Source: Solirubrobacter soli DSM 22325 (GTDB lineage Bacteria; Actinomycetota; Thermoleophilia; Solirubrobacterales; Solirubrobacteraceae). From it: a DNA stretch of 64,000 bases. The stretch is taken from the NCBI RefSeq assembly GCF_000423665.1, contig NZ_KE384072.1:279152-343151 (forward strand). The letters run 5' to 3'. The position numbers and the translations under genes are program-made. Shown here piece after piece: positions 31,926 to 40,390 of the stretch; the stretch's first letter is position 1; the number at the start of each line of letters is the position of its first letter. The notes under the pieces were generated by a model. It was not told where the DNA came from. It was given only the letters and a program-made list of their open reading frames with translations, and ran no database searches.

Positions 31926-32966
31926 ATGCCCGCCAAGCCGACGTTGGACCTCCTCCGCTCGCTGTCCGACGAGCACGTGCTGCGGGCGCTGATGGAGCAG
32001 CGGCGGGCCACGCGCGCCGAGCTGGCCGCCGCCACCGGCCTCTCCAAGCCGACCGTGTCCGAGAGCGTCCGCCGGCTGAGCGAGTCGGGCGCAGTCATCG
32101 ACACCGGCGAGCGGACGACCGGGCGCGGGCGCGTCGGGACCTACTACGCGCTGCCGGAGGTCGGCCGCGCGCTCGTGTGTGGCATCGCCCCGGAGGGCAT
32201 CGTCGCCGAGGCGGTCGACGTCTACGGCGACGTCGTGGCCCGCGCCCACGCCGAGGTGCCGGGCGCGGACACCGTCGCCCGCGCGCTCGAGCAGGTGGCG
32301 GGCGACGTCGCCGACGGCCCGTTCCGGCTCGCCGTGGTGAGCGCGGCCGACCCGGTCGATCGCGAGACCGGGCGGCTGATCGAGCTCCCCGACGCCCCGT
32401 TCCTGGTCGGCGCGCTCGACCCGCCCGCCGTCCTGGCGACGCTCGTCGACGGGCCCGTCACCGTCGACAACGACGTCAACTGGGCCGCACGTGGCGAGCG
32501 CGCGGCCGGCGACTTCGTCTACCTCTACCTGGGCGAGGGCCTCGGCTGCGCGGTCGTGAGCGACGGCGAGGTCCGGCGCGGCCACGCGGGGCTCGCCGGG
32601 GAGATCGCGCACGTCGTGACAACCGGCCCGAATGGCGAGGCGATGCGCCTCACGGACGTCTTCCGATCGCTGGACCTCCGCCGCGCGGGGTCGACCGCGA
32701 TCGACGTCCCGAGGCTGCTCGGCACCCTCGACACGACGCGGGACGCGCTGGCGCGCGCCCTCGGCGGCGTGCTCAACGCGATCGTGGCGCTCACCGACCC
32801 CGCCGTGATCGTCGTGGGCGGGCGGTGGGGTGAGGCGATCCTCCCGACCCTCGAGGCCACGCCCCGGACGGTGTCACTCCAAGCGGCGCAGGTCGACGAC
32901 CCGCTGACCGCCGCACGCGCCGCGGCCTTGACGCAGCTCCGCGACGCCGTCGTCACGATGGCGTAG
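31926..32966 (+). CDS. ROK-family transcriptional regulator
   Basis: 346 residues. MarR-like HTH at residues 15-60 (RATRAELAAATGLSKPTVSESVRRLSESGAV) and a ROK sugar-kinase-like domain with VDNDVNWAARGE, LGEGLGCAVVSDGEVRRGHAGLAGEIAH. The zinc-binding Cys cluster of catalytic ROK kinases is absent, as expected for a regulator. Probably controls itself and the divergent DUF1479 gene. Confidence 0.88.
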   Translation: MPAKPTLDLLRSLSDEHVLRALMEQRRATRAELAAATGLSKPTVSESVRRLSESGAVIDTGERTTGRGRVGTYYALPEVGRALVCGIAPEGIVAEAVDVYGDVVARAHAEVPGADTVARALEQVAGDVADGPFRLAVVSAADPVDRETGRLIELPDAPFLVGALDPPAVLATLVDGPVTVDNDVNWAARGERAAGDFVYLYLGEGLGCAVVSDGEVRRGHAGLAGEIAHVVTTGPNGEAMRLTDVFRSLDLRRAGSTAIDVPRLLGTLDTTRDALARALGGVLNAIVALTDPAVIVVGGRWGEAILPTLEATPRTVSLQAAQVDDPLTAARAAALTQLRDAVVTMA

Positions 32967-33071
32967 CCGCGACGCAGCACGATTTCCCTGCTGCTACGGT
33001 GTTTCGCAGTTCAGGCCCGCGACGGTCGGCGCGCCCACGCGCCCGCGGGCCACCAAAGAAAGGTTGTCCCG

Positions 33072-33647
33072 ATGCCCCGCCGTTGGCGGTGGCTCGTCCC
33101 GTTGACGGCGCTGATGGCGTGCGTCTTGCCACGCGCTGGGGCGAGCGCCGCGCCCCAAGCTGTTCCGGATCTCCCGACCCCGCCGGCGGAGGGTCTCCTG
33201 GCCCGCGCGGCCCAGGCCGCGACCGCGCAAGCGATCGTGCAGCGCGACGAGGATCGTGCGGCCGAGCGACGCGAGCTGGACGGCGTGGTCGCCGTCGCGC
33301 TCGCCCAGGTCGGCGATGCCTACGCGTGGGGCGGCACCGGCCCGGACGCGTTCGACTGCTCAGGCCTGACCGCGTTCGCGTTCGCGCGGGCGCGAGTGAG
33401 ACTTCCGCATACCTCGCAGGGCCAGGCGGCGATGGGCCGTCCCGTCGCCCGCGACGACATCCGCCCCGGCGACCTCGTCTTCTTCAGCACCGCGGGCGCC
33501 GGGCCGTCCCACGTCGGGATCGCCACCGGCAAGCGCACCGTCGTGTCCGCCACCAACTCGGGCGTGATGGAGCACTCCACCGAGGACGCGTACTGGGGCG
33601 GCCACTATGTCGGCGCTCGGCGGCTGGCTATGGCTGGTTCGCCTTGA
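33072..33647 (+). CDS. Secreted NlpC/P60 peptidoglycan endopeptidase
   Basis: 191 residues, with AAAGAAAGG as ribosome site. Signal peptide at 1-27 (LVPLTALMACVLPRAGASAA), a short helical linker, and an NlpC/P60 domain from about residue 70: catalytic Cys in DAFDCSGLTAFAF, His in GPSHVGIATG, third polar residue after it. Cleaves peptide stems of the cell wall. Its 3' end overlaps the LQRSAGN protein gene by 20 bp. I see nothing certain in the 105 bp upstream. Confidence 0.88.
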   Translation: MPRRWRWLVPLTALMACVLPRAGASAAPQAVPDLPTPPAEGLLARAAQAATAQAIVQRDEDRAAERRELDGVVAVALAQVGDAYAWGGTGPDAFDCSGLTAFAFARARVRLPHTSQGQAAMGRPVARDDIRPGDLVFFSTAGAGPSHVGIATGKRTVVSATNSGVMEHSTEDAYWGGHYVGARRLAMAGSP

Positions 33648-35001
33648 GCACGAACCGCAGCCTGCGCAGTTCGGGAGCCTTCGTGTCACCCACCGCCTTG
33701 AAACGTTCCTCGGTGCTTGCGGCGACCTCCTCGAGAAGCTTCAGATCCTGATTGGAATGCGGGCGCGCCGCCCGCCAGATCGCGAGGAAGTCGCGCACGT
33801 CCGCGCGCAGCGCGGCGACGGACTCCTGCGCGTCGTGGCCCGGCGTGCGCTTGAGCTCGGCGGCCTTGCCGAGCAGCCGCTGCCGGAGCTCGCTGCGGCC
33901 GTCGTGCCGCGCCAGCACCTGGGCGTAGGCGTTCGCCATCGTGTGGAAGATCCCCGCGAAGCCGCCGAGGAACGTGTTCGGCCCGAAGTCGACCGTGACC
34001 GCGTCGCGTGGCGCTGAGCCCGCGGAGGTGCCGCGCGCGTTCCGGTCGATCCGGAACGGCTCCGCGATGTGGGCGTCGTAGCGGATGTCGGCGACGAGGT
34101 TGAGGTCGATCGCCCCGTAGTCGGCGATCAGGCGCAGGATCGATTCGAACTGGCCGAGCTCGCGCAGCCGCTCGACGATCGGGGTGATCGTCGCGTCGTC
34201 GAGCTGCCCGTTGACCGGCAGCTGCCGGCGCTGCTGGAAGTCCGCCAGCCATTGGGCGAACTCCTCGGTGGCGGGTGCGTCGGAATGACCGCCGGTGGCG
34301 AGCGCGACGATCGGGCCGGACACGAGCTCGGTCAGCACGAGGCTGTTGTGCGCCACCGCCTCCTTGAGCGCGTCAGGGGCCAGCGCCGCGGGCGCGGCCT
34401 TGGCGTCCGGGCCACGGATCGCGGGCAGCGCCGCGCTGATCGTCGCCTGGAGCGTGGCGAGGTCGGCGAACGCGGCGGGACCGAGTGTCACCGAGTTCAG
34501 CGCGCCCTCGTGGACGACCTCGGACGGCGTCTTCAAGCCGGGATCGAACCGCAACGAGAGCGCCAAGCGCGACCCGCCGAAGAGCTGCTGCTCGACGATC
34601 CGCGCGAACTGGGTCTGCTGGCCGCGCTCGACCGCGCGTGTGAGCAGGAGCGCGAGCATCGCGTCGTCGACCACGCCTCCGCCCGCGGGGTCGAGGAACA
34701 CGAGCGCGTCGAAGGTGTCGACGGTGTAGGAGCCCTCCGCGAAGAGCAGGTTCAGCAGCGAGTTCAGCGCCCGCATCGGCGCGCCGTCGAGCCACTGGTT
34801 CGCGCGGGCGGCAGCCGCGAACCCGGGCGGCGGCGGCGTGCCCGTGGCGGGCACGCCTGTATTGACGTAGCGCGCGACCGCGGCATTGCCCGCGCTGCGC
34901 TGGAGGGCGAGGATCACGTCCGGTCCTCCGACGACGGCCGGCTCGGGCGCGCGGAGCGGTGGCGCCCGCTTCGGCGACTCGGTGGCGTGCACGCGCTCCA
35001 C
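33628..35001 (-). CDS. LQRSAGN-motif protein, possible injection-system cargo
   Basis: 457 residues from GTG 34999-35001, whose G is shared with the preceding stop (TAGTG). N-terminal motif VILALQRSAGNAAVARYV at residues 29-46, a Pro-rich linker, then a largely helical body without signal peptide. Residues about 245-280 (FQQRRQLPVNGQLDDATITPIVERL) resemble a peptidoglycan-binding-like repeat. The C-terminal domain (DFGPNTFLGGFAGIFHTMANAYAQVL, LLGKAAELKRTPGHD) is not recognised and would be the effector candidate. Confidence 0.7.
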   Translation of the reverse strand: MERVHATESPKRAPPLRAPEPAVVGGPDVILALQRSAGNAAVARYVNTGVPATGTPPPPGFAAAARANQWLDGAPMRALNSLLNLLFAEGSYTVDTFDALVFLDPAGGGVVDDAMLALLLTRAVERGQQTQFARIVEQQLFGGSRLALSLRFDPGLKTPSEVVHEGALNSVTLGPAAFADLATLQATISAALPAIRGPDAKAAPAALAPDALKEAVAHNSLVLTELVSGPIVALATGGHSDAPATEEFAQWLADFQQRRQLPVNGQLDDATITPIVERLRELGQFESILRLIADYGAIDLNLVADIRYDAHIAEPFRIDRNARGTSAGSAPRDAVTVDFGPNTFLGGFAGIFHTMANAYAQVLARHDGRSELRQRLLGKAAELKRTPGHDAQESVAALRADVRDFLAIWRAARPHSNQDLKLLEEVAASTEERFKAVGDTKAPELRRLRFVLKANQP

Positions 35002-36041
35002 TAGGTGAAGGCCACCTCAGGCGGGGCCGGGGCGAGCGGGTTCTGCTGGTGCGGCATCGGCCCGTCGACGGGCGGCGACATGTCGAACTGTGGTGGCCCC
35101 GGGGTGGGCGCATGCTGCGTGTGGCTCCACTCCTGCACGCCCGTGATCCCACGCAGCGCTTCCAGGAACGTGACGCCGTGCCAGGGCTTGATGTCGTCGC
35201 CGGTGGACATGATCGACCCATCGTCCTTGCGCGGGACGCCGTGGCCGAACTCCGCCTTGACCAGCTCCTCGTGCGCGACCGGTTTCTTGAGCCGGTCCTC
35301 GTCGCCCGTGTACTCGTCGCCGAGCCCGAGCATGTGCCCGGCTTCGTGGAACGCCGCCGTCTGGTACTGGTCGCCCGTCTTCTCGGTCGACGTCAGGCTG
35401 CCGGAATTGAGCTTGACGTTCCCGTGGCCGTGAGCTTTGCGGCGCTTTGGGCCCTTGACCCTGCTCTGGCGGTACGCGGTGTCCGGCACCTTCGTGACCG
35501 TCAGGGCGTAATGCGACTCCTTCTCCTCGGACTCGACGAAACGCACCTGGACCGCCGCTTGCAGGTCTTCCCACCAGGGACGCCCGCAGTAGAACGTGAA
35601 GTTGCCGGACCACTTGGCGGAGACCTGGCGCATGAAGTCCGCCTTCCACTTCAGGATCGCCGCGGGGTCCCACCGGTTCTCGCCCGGCTCGACGTCCTCC
35701 TCGTCCTCCCAGTCGGCGGGGTCGCCGTCCTTGAACCAGAACTTGCACTTGACCGTGACGGTCAGCGCCGCGCTCTTGGGCTCATAGAGCACGTCGAAGT
35801 TGCCGCGGTGCGTGCTCGGGCGCCACGAATGGCTCTCGTACACCCATGCCAGGAACTTCTCACGCTCCGCCATCGCCTTGTCGTACGCGGCACGGTCGAA
35901 GCGCCGCGCCAGCACCGCCCGTGCCACAGCGGCGTTGCCGGCACTGCGTTGGAGCGCGAGCAGCGGGTGCTCGGCAGCGACGTCGCGAACCCCGCCGCGG
36001 CCCCTGCGCTCGCGGCGTTCCTGCGGTCCGGCGCGAAGCAT
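35001..36041 (-). CDS. LQRSAGN-motif metzincin-like zinc protease
   Basis: 346 residues from ATG 36039-36041, chosen because GGGAG lies eight bases before it; the frame runs to a GTG at 36083 with no such site. HPLLALQRSAGNAAVARAV is at about residues 24-42. The catalytic zinc motif AAFHEAGHMLGLGDEYTG (about 235-250) is HExxHxxGxxD, and SIMSTG about 40 residues later fits a metzincin Met-turn. A Pro-rich tail closes the protein. No signal peptide, so export would need another route, such as a contractile injection system (inference). Confidence 0.78.
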   Translation of the reverse strand: MLRAGPQERRERRGRGGVRDVAAEHPLLALQRSAGNAAVARAVLARRFDRAAYDKAMAEREKFLAWVYESHSWRPSTHRGNFDVLYEPKSAALTVTVKCKFWFKDGDPADWEDEEDVEPGENRWDPAAILKWKADFMRQVSAKWSGNFTFYCGRPWWEDLQAAVQVRFVESEEKESHYALTVTKVPDTAYRQSRVKGPKRRKAHGHGNVKLNSGSLTSTEKTGDQYQTAAFHEAGHMLGLGDEYTGDEDRLKKPVAHEELVKAEFGHGVPRKDDGSIMSTGDDIKPWHGVTFLEALRGITGVQEWSHTQHAPTPGPPQFDMSPPVDGPMPHQQNPLAPAPPEVAFT

Positions 36042-36125
36042 GGCGCATGCTCCCACGACCGCTCCGCGCGAGTCAATGTCCACACGGGCAACAATGTGTC
36101 ATGAACTCATGCCCGGTTCACGATG

Positions 36126-39100
36126 TCACTTTTGCGACCTGGCGTCGCGCAGCAGGCGCGCCATCCCGAGCTCCTCGCCGATCGCGATGGCCTCGCGGCG
36201 CAGCGCAGGGTCACGAAGCGCGGTCGCGAGCCCGAGCGACGCATGTGCCTCGTACGGCCGGCAGCGCATCGACCGGCTCATCGCGAGCGCGAGCTCGAAG
36301 TCCTCGACCGCGTCCTGGACCCGCCCGGTCAGCAGGCTGCAGAGACCGAGCGAGTAGGCGACCGGCCCGAGCGTCGCCGAGCCGATCCCGTAGACGATCC
36401 AGCAGTCGGCGGCGGGCCGCAGGTGCGGCTCGACCGCCGCCGCCAGCGTCGCGTCGCCGAGCTCCGCCGCGGCGTGGGCGAGCATCGCCATCCCGGGGTC
36501 GAAGTTGACATCGCGCGGCAGCATCGCGAAGTCGTCGCGCAGCAGCGCATCCAGTTCGGTCCGCGCCGCGTCGACGCGACCGGCCTGCGCGTACGCCCAG
36601 GCGACGCCCGTGCGCCAGGCGGGCAGCTCGGTGAACCGGCGCGCGTGGGCCTCGAGCTCCTCGGCCAACTCCCCCATCCGCAGCTGCTCGCCGCGGGCGA
36701 TCAGCGTCACGACGCCCGCCTCCTGCAGCGAGAGGCCTGAGTGCTCGCCGATGGCCCGCACCTCGTCCGCGGCCTGGACGGCCTCCTCCCAGCGCCCGTC
36801 GAGCAGGATCTGCATCGCCCGCATCGAGGCGGCGTGCGTCAGCAGCTCCGGCTGGTCGAGCCGGCGGGCGAACTCGGCGTGGCGGGCGATCGCCGCGTCG
36901 GCCTCGTCGCGCCGCCCGCGGGTGAGCAACGCGCTGACCTGCCACATCCACGCCTCGGCGACCTGCTCGGGCGTCCCGATCCGCTCGACGACGTGCAGCA
37001 GCTCCTCGGCGAGCGCGAGGCGGATGTCGACGAGGTGCGGGCGCCAGTGCGCGAACTGCGCCGCCGACAGCGCTGTGGCGAGCGCGTGATCGTCGGCGAC
37101 GCGGTGCGCCATCCGGATCGCCGACTCGATCAGGTCGGTGCCGCCCGCGGCCGAGAAGTACTGGACCGCGCCGAGCCGCGCCAGCACCTGGGCGCGCAGC
37201 GGCGTGTCCGTCTCGGGGAGCAGCGCGAGCGCCTCCTCGAGCAGGCGGGCGCTGGCGGGGTCCTCGTTGCCGAACCACGCCCACGGGCTGCCGGAATGCC
37301 CGAGCGCGGCGCGCGCGAACAGCTCCGCCCCGCCGGCGCGACGCGCGGCGCGCTCCAACGTCGCACGCGCGTCGGCGGCTCGCCCGAGACGCCAGTACGC
37401 CACGCCCAGGTCGAGAAGCAGCCGCGCGTCGTCGCGCTTGACCAGCGCCGCCTGCAGGAACTCCGCCGCCTCCGCGTACGCCAGCCGGCCCGTCGCCTGC
37501 TCGGCGGCGCGGATGGCGTACTCGACGGCACGCTCGTCGCCGGCCTCCGTGAAGTGGCGCGCGAGCTCGGCCAGCCACGGGTCCAACTCCGTGTGGCGGC
37601 CCTCGATGGCCTCGCCGATGCGGCGGTGCAGGAAGGCCCGCCGCGTCGCCGAGAGCTCGTGTTCGAGCGCGGTCCGCACGAGCGCGTGCACGAACGTGTA
37701 GTGACCCGGCGCGCCGTCCCACAACAACCCGGCCGTGACGGCGGCGTCGAGGTGGTCGAGAAGCTCGTCCTCGCGCAGCTCGACGACCGGCGCCAGCACC
37801 CGCAGGTCGAACTCGCGCCCGAGCAGCGCCGCGACACGCAGCACGCGGGACGCGTCTTCGCCGAGCCGCGCGACGCGCCGCACGATCACGTCCCGCAGCC
37901 CGGCGCTCACCGTGAACTCGCCCAGCAGCAGCTGCTTGACGAAGAACGGGTTCCCGTCGGTCTGCTCGCGCAGCGCGCCGGCGGTCTCCGGTGCGACCGC
38001 ATGTCCCTCGGCCGCCGCGATCTCCGCGATCTCTGTGACATCGAGCCCGCGCAGGTTGATCCGTGACAGCGGGCCGTCGCGCTCGAGGTCCGCGAGCACC
38101 TCGGTGAGCGCGTCGCTGACATCGGTGTCCCGGTACGCGCCGATCAAGAGCGCCGGGCCGACGCCCAGCGAGCGCACGACGTGACGGGCGAGAAGCAGCG
38201 AGGAGCGATCCGCCCAGTGCAGGTCGTCGATGATCATGATCAGCGGCCGGCGGGCCGCCAGACGCCGCAGCAGCGCGATCACGGCGCTGTAGAGCCGGCG
38301 CAGCTGGTGCTCCGGGTCGGTCGTGTTCGACGCCGGCAGGTCGGGGACGCGGGCACGCAGTTCCGGGAGCAGCCGCGCGATCTCCGGCCCGTCGCCGCCG
38401 AGCAGGACCGCCAGCTCGTCGTCTCCGACACGCTCCAGCGCGGTGCCGAGCAGCTCGATCCACGGGCCGAACGGGAACAGCTGATCCTCGTCACAGCGGC
38501 CGTAGAGGACCTCCACGCCGTCGGTGTCGCGCGCGACCTCGGCGATCAGGCGCGTCTTGCCGATCCCGCCCTCGCCGCTGACGAGCACGACAGCCGTCTG
38601 GCCGCGACGAAGCTCCGCCCGCAGGCGCTCGAGCGGCTCACGTCTTCCCACCAGTGGCGTCGACAGCAGCGCCGTGAGGCGGTCGGGCAACGCGGCGGGC
38701 GCGCGCTCGGTGCGCAGCAGCTGCTCGTGCAGCTCGAGCAGGAGCGGCCCGGGCGTCGCCCCGAGCTCCTCGCGCAGGAGCGTCCTGGCGTCCTCGTAGG
38801 CGCGCAGCGCGTCGGCGACGTTCCCACGCGCGCGCAGCACCTCGATCAGTGCCGCGCGGGCGGATTCGCGGAACGGTGCCGCCTCGACCGCCGCCCGGGC
38901 CGCCTGCTCGGCGTGCGGGAGCTCCGGTCCGCCGAGCCGCGTCGCGCTCGACGCGACGATCTCGAGCAGCTCGATCCGCAGGTCGGCCAGCTCGGCACGC
39001 TTGTCCTCGATCCAGCGGGCCTCTAGTCCCGGCAGCAGTCCGCCCTCGGCGATCTGCAACGCCGCGCGGGCCGCGTCCCAGGCGTCCCGCCAGCGTCCTT

Positions 39101-39449
39101 CGCCGACCGCGGCATGCGCGACACCGAGGCCGGTGAACGCCGCCTCCCAGTCGACCCACGCGTCCGCCGGCAGGACGAGCGTGAGATCGCCGCGCCCCTC
39201 CAGCCGCCCCGGCCCGAGCACCTTGCGCAGGCGCGAGAGCGGAGCTGACAGCAGGGCGTCGGCGCTCGGTGGCGCGTCGTCGCCGGACCAGAGGACCTCG
39301 AGCAGCTCGTCGCGCCGGACCGCGCGGGCGCGGTGCAGGACCAGGTAGGCGAACAGCAGGCGGCCCTGCTTGCCGGGCAGCGCCGCCTCGACGCGCTCGC
39401 CGTCCAACTCCACCACGAGTCTCCGGCAGAGCTGGATGCGCGTCGCCAC
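36126..39449 (-). CDS. AfsR/SARP-like BTAD-AAA-TPR regulator
   Basis: 1107 residues from GTG 39447-39449. Residues 1-95 form an OmpR-like winged helix (GKQGRLLFAYLVLHRARAVRRDELLEVLW), 100-245 a BTAD domain, then an ATPase with Walker A SGEGGIGKTRLI (about 293) and Walker B LIMIIDDLHWADRSS (about 405). The C-terminal 500 residues are TPR-like helices. There is no C-terminal LuxR HTH. Such proteins activate secondary-metabolism or stress genes in actinobacteria; no biosynthetic cluster is adjacent. Confidence 0.87.
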   Translation of the reverse strand: MATRIQLCRRLVVELDGERVEAALPGKQGRLLFAYLVLHRARAVRRDELLEVLWSGDDAPPSADALLSAPLSRLRKVLGPGRLEGRGDLTLVLPADAWVDWEAAFTGLGVAHAAVGEGRWRDAWDAARAALQIAEGGLLPGLEARWIEDKRAELADLRIELLEIVASSATRLGGPELPHAEQAARAAVEAAPFRESARAALIEVLRARGNVADALRAYEDARTLLREELGATPGPLLLELHEQLLRTERAPAALPDRLTALLSTPLVGRREPLERLRAELRRGQTAVVLVSGEGGIGKTRLIAEVARDTDGVEVLYGRCDEDQLFPFGPWIELLGTALERVGDDELAVLLGGDGPEIARLLPELRARVPDLPASNTTDPEHQLRRLYSAVIALLRRLAARRPLIMIIDDLHWADRSSLLLARHVVRSLGVGPALLIGAYRDTDVSDALTEVLADLERDGPLSRINLRGLDVTEIAEIAAAEGHAVAPETAGALREQTDGNPFFVKQLLLGEFTVSAGLRDVIVRRVARLGEDASRVLRVAALLGREFDLRVLAPVVELREDELLDHLDAAVTAGLLWDGAPGHYTFVHALVRTALEHELSATRRAFLHRRIGEAIEGRHTELDPWLAELARHFTEAGDERAVEYAIRAAEQATGRLAYAEAAEFLQAALVKRDDARLLLDLGVAYWRLGRAADARATLERAARRAGGAELFARAALGHSGSPWAWFGNEDPASARLLEEALALLPETDTPLRAQVLARLGAVQYFSAAGGTDLIESAIRMAHRVADDHALATALSAAQFAHWRPHLVDIRLALAEELLHVVERIGTPEQVAEAWMWQVSALLTRGRRDEADAAIARHAEFARRLDQPELLTHAASMRAMQILLDGRWEEAVQAADEVRAIGEHSGLSLQEAGVVTLIARGEQLRMGELAEELEAHARRFTELPAWRTGVAWAYAQAGRVDAARTELDALLRDDFAMLPRDVNFDPGMAMLAHAAAELGDATLAAAVEPHLRPAADCWIVYGIGSATLGPVAYSLGLCSLLTGRVQDAVEDFELALAMSRSMRCRPYEAHASLGLATALRDPALRREAIAIGEELGMARLLRDARSQK

Positions 39450-39465
39450 GCGCGGACCATAACGT

Positions 39466-40281
39466 TCACCCCGCCTTCCTGCCGATCGCGACGAGGTACT
39501 CGGCCCGCAGCAGGAAGGAGCCGTCGCGCGCGGCGTTGAGCCGCTCGACGAGGTCGACGATCTCCGCCCGGCACTCCTCCCACCGGTCCTCGGCGGTGAG
39601 GCGCACGCGGGCCTTGACGGCCGGGCCGTAGTTGGTCTCCATGAACCGCGTCCAGGCCTCCGCGGACACGAACCGCCACGGGTTGTAGCCGCGCGCGAAC
39701 GTCCACTCGACGCCCGAGCCGGCGAACAGCCGGCTCAGGTGCTCCTCGTTGCCCCACAGTGGCGGCGGCGAGGCGTAGCCGGGCGCGGGCGGCAGGTAGC
39801 GGCCGAGGATCGCGAGGAACCGGCCGATCGCCCCGTCGGGCGTCCAGTTGACGAGGCCGACGCGCCCGCACGGGCGGCAGACGCGCGCGAGCTCGTCCGC
39901 GGTGACCTCGTGGCGCGGCGCGAACTGCGCGCCGAAGACCGAGAGCACCATGTCGAACGACTCGTCGTCGAACGGGAGCGCCTCGGCGTCGCCCTCCAGC
40001 CAGTCGACGAACACGCCGGCGTGCACCGCACGCCGCTCGGCGATCTCCAGCAGATGCGGGGACAGGTCGAGGCCGACGACCCGCGCGCCCGCCCGGGCCG
40101 CGTGGATCGCCACGTTGCCGGTGCCCGCGGCGACATCGAGGACGTCCTCGCCGGGCGCGACGGGCAGGCGGGTGAACAGGTCGGCGGGCGGCGCCACGTC
40201 GACCAACTCGGCGACCGCGGCATAGTCGCCCGCGCTCCAGGTGGAGCGGTGGATCTCCTTCAAGTCGGCGAGAGGGGTCAT
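39466..40281 (-). CDS. SAM-dependent methyltransferase (UbiE-like)
   Basis: 271 residues. Motif I VLDVAAGTGNVAIHAARAG, acidic SAM contact VVGLDLSPHLLE, and EGDAEALPFDDESFDMVLSVFGAQF. Small-molecule methyltransferase of unknown substrate, immediately upstream (in transcription) of the AfsR-like gene with a 16-bp gap, so possibly co-transcribed. Confidence 0.86.
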   Translation of the reverse strand: MTPLADLKEIHRSTWSAGDYAAVAELVDVAPPADLFTRLPVAPGEDVLDVAAGTGNVAIHAARAGARVVGLDLSPHLLEIAERRAVHAGVFVDWLEGDAEALPFDDESFDMVLSVFGAQFAPRHEVTADELARVCRPCGRVGLVNWTPDGAIGRFLAILGRYLPPAPGYASPPPLWGNEEHLSRLFAGSGVEWTFARGYNPWRFVSAEAWTRFMETNYGPAVKARVRLTAEDRWEECRAEIVDLVERLNAARDGSFLLRAEYLVAIGRKAG

Positions 40282-40390
40282 CGTGGGGAACCTTGATCCG
40301 GGTCGCCTGCAGAAACCCTGCGGTGATCTTGCGGCACGGTTCGAAGCTACGGCTCGCCATGCGGGCCGTCATGGGGCATTCGCCCCAACT

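Noticed and set aside
32985..33071. c-di-AMP (ydaO) riboswitch before the NlpC/P60 gene
   Set aside because: Such genes often carry one, but the 87-nt leader is too short and the conserved aptamer blocks are absent.
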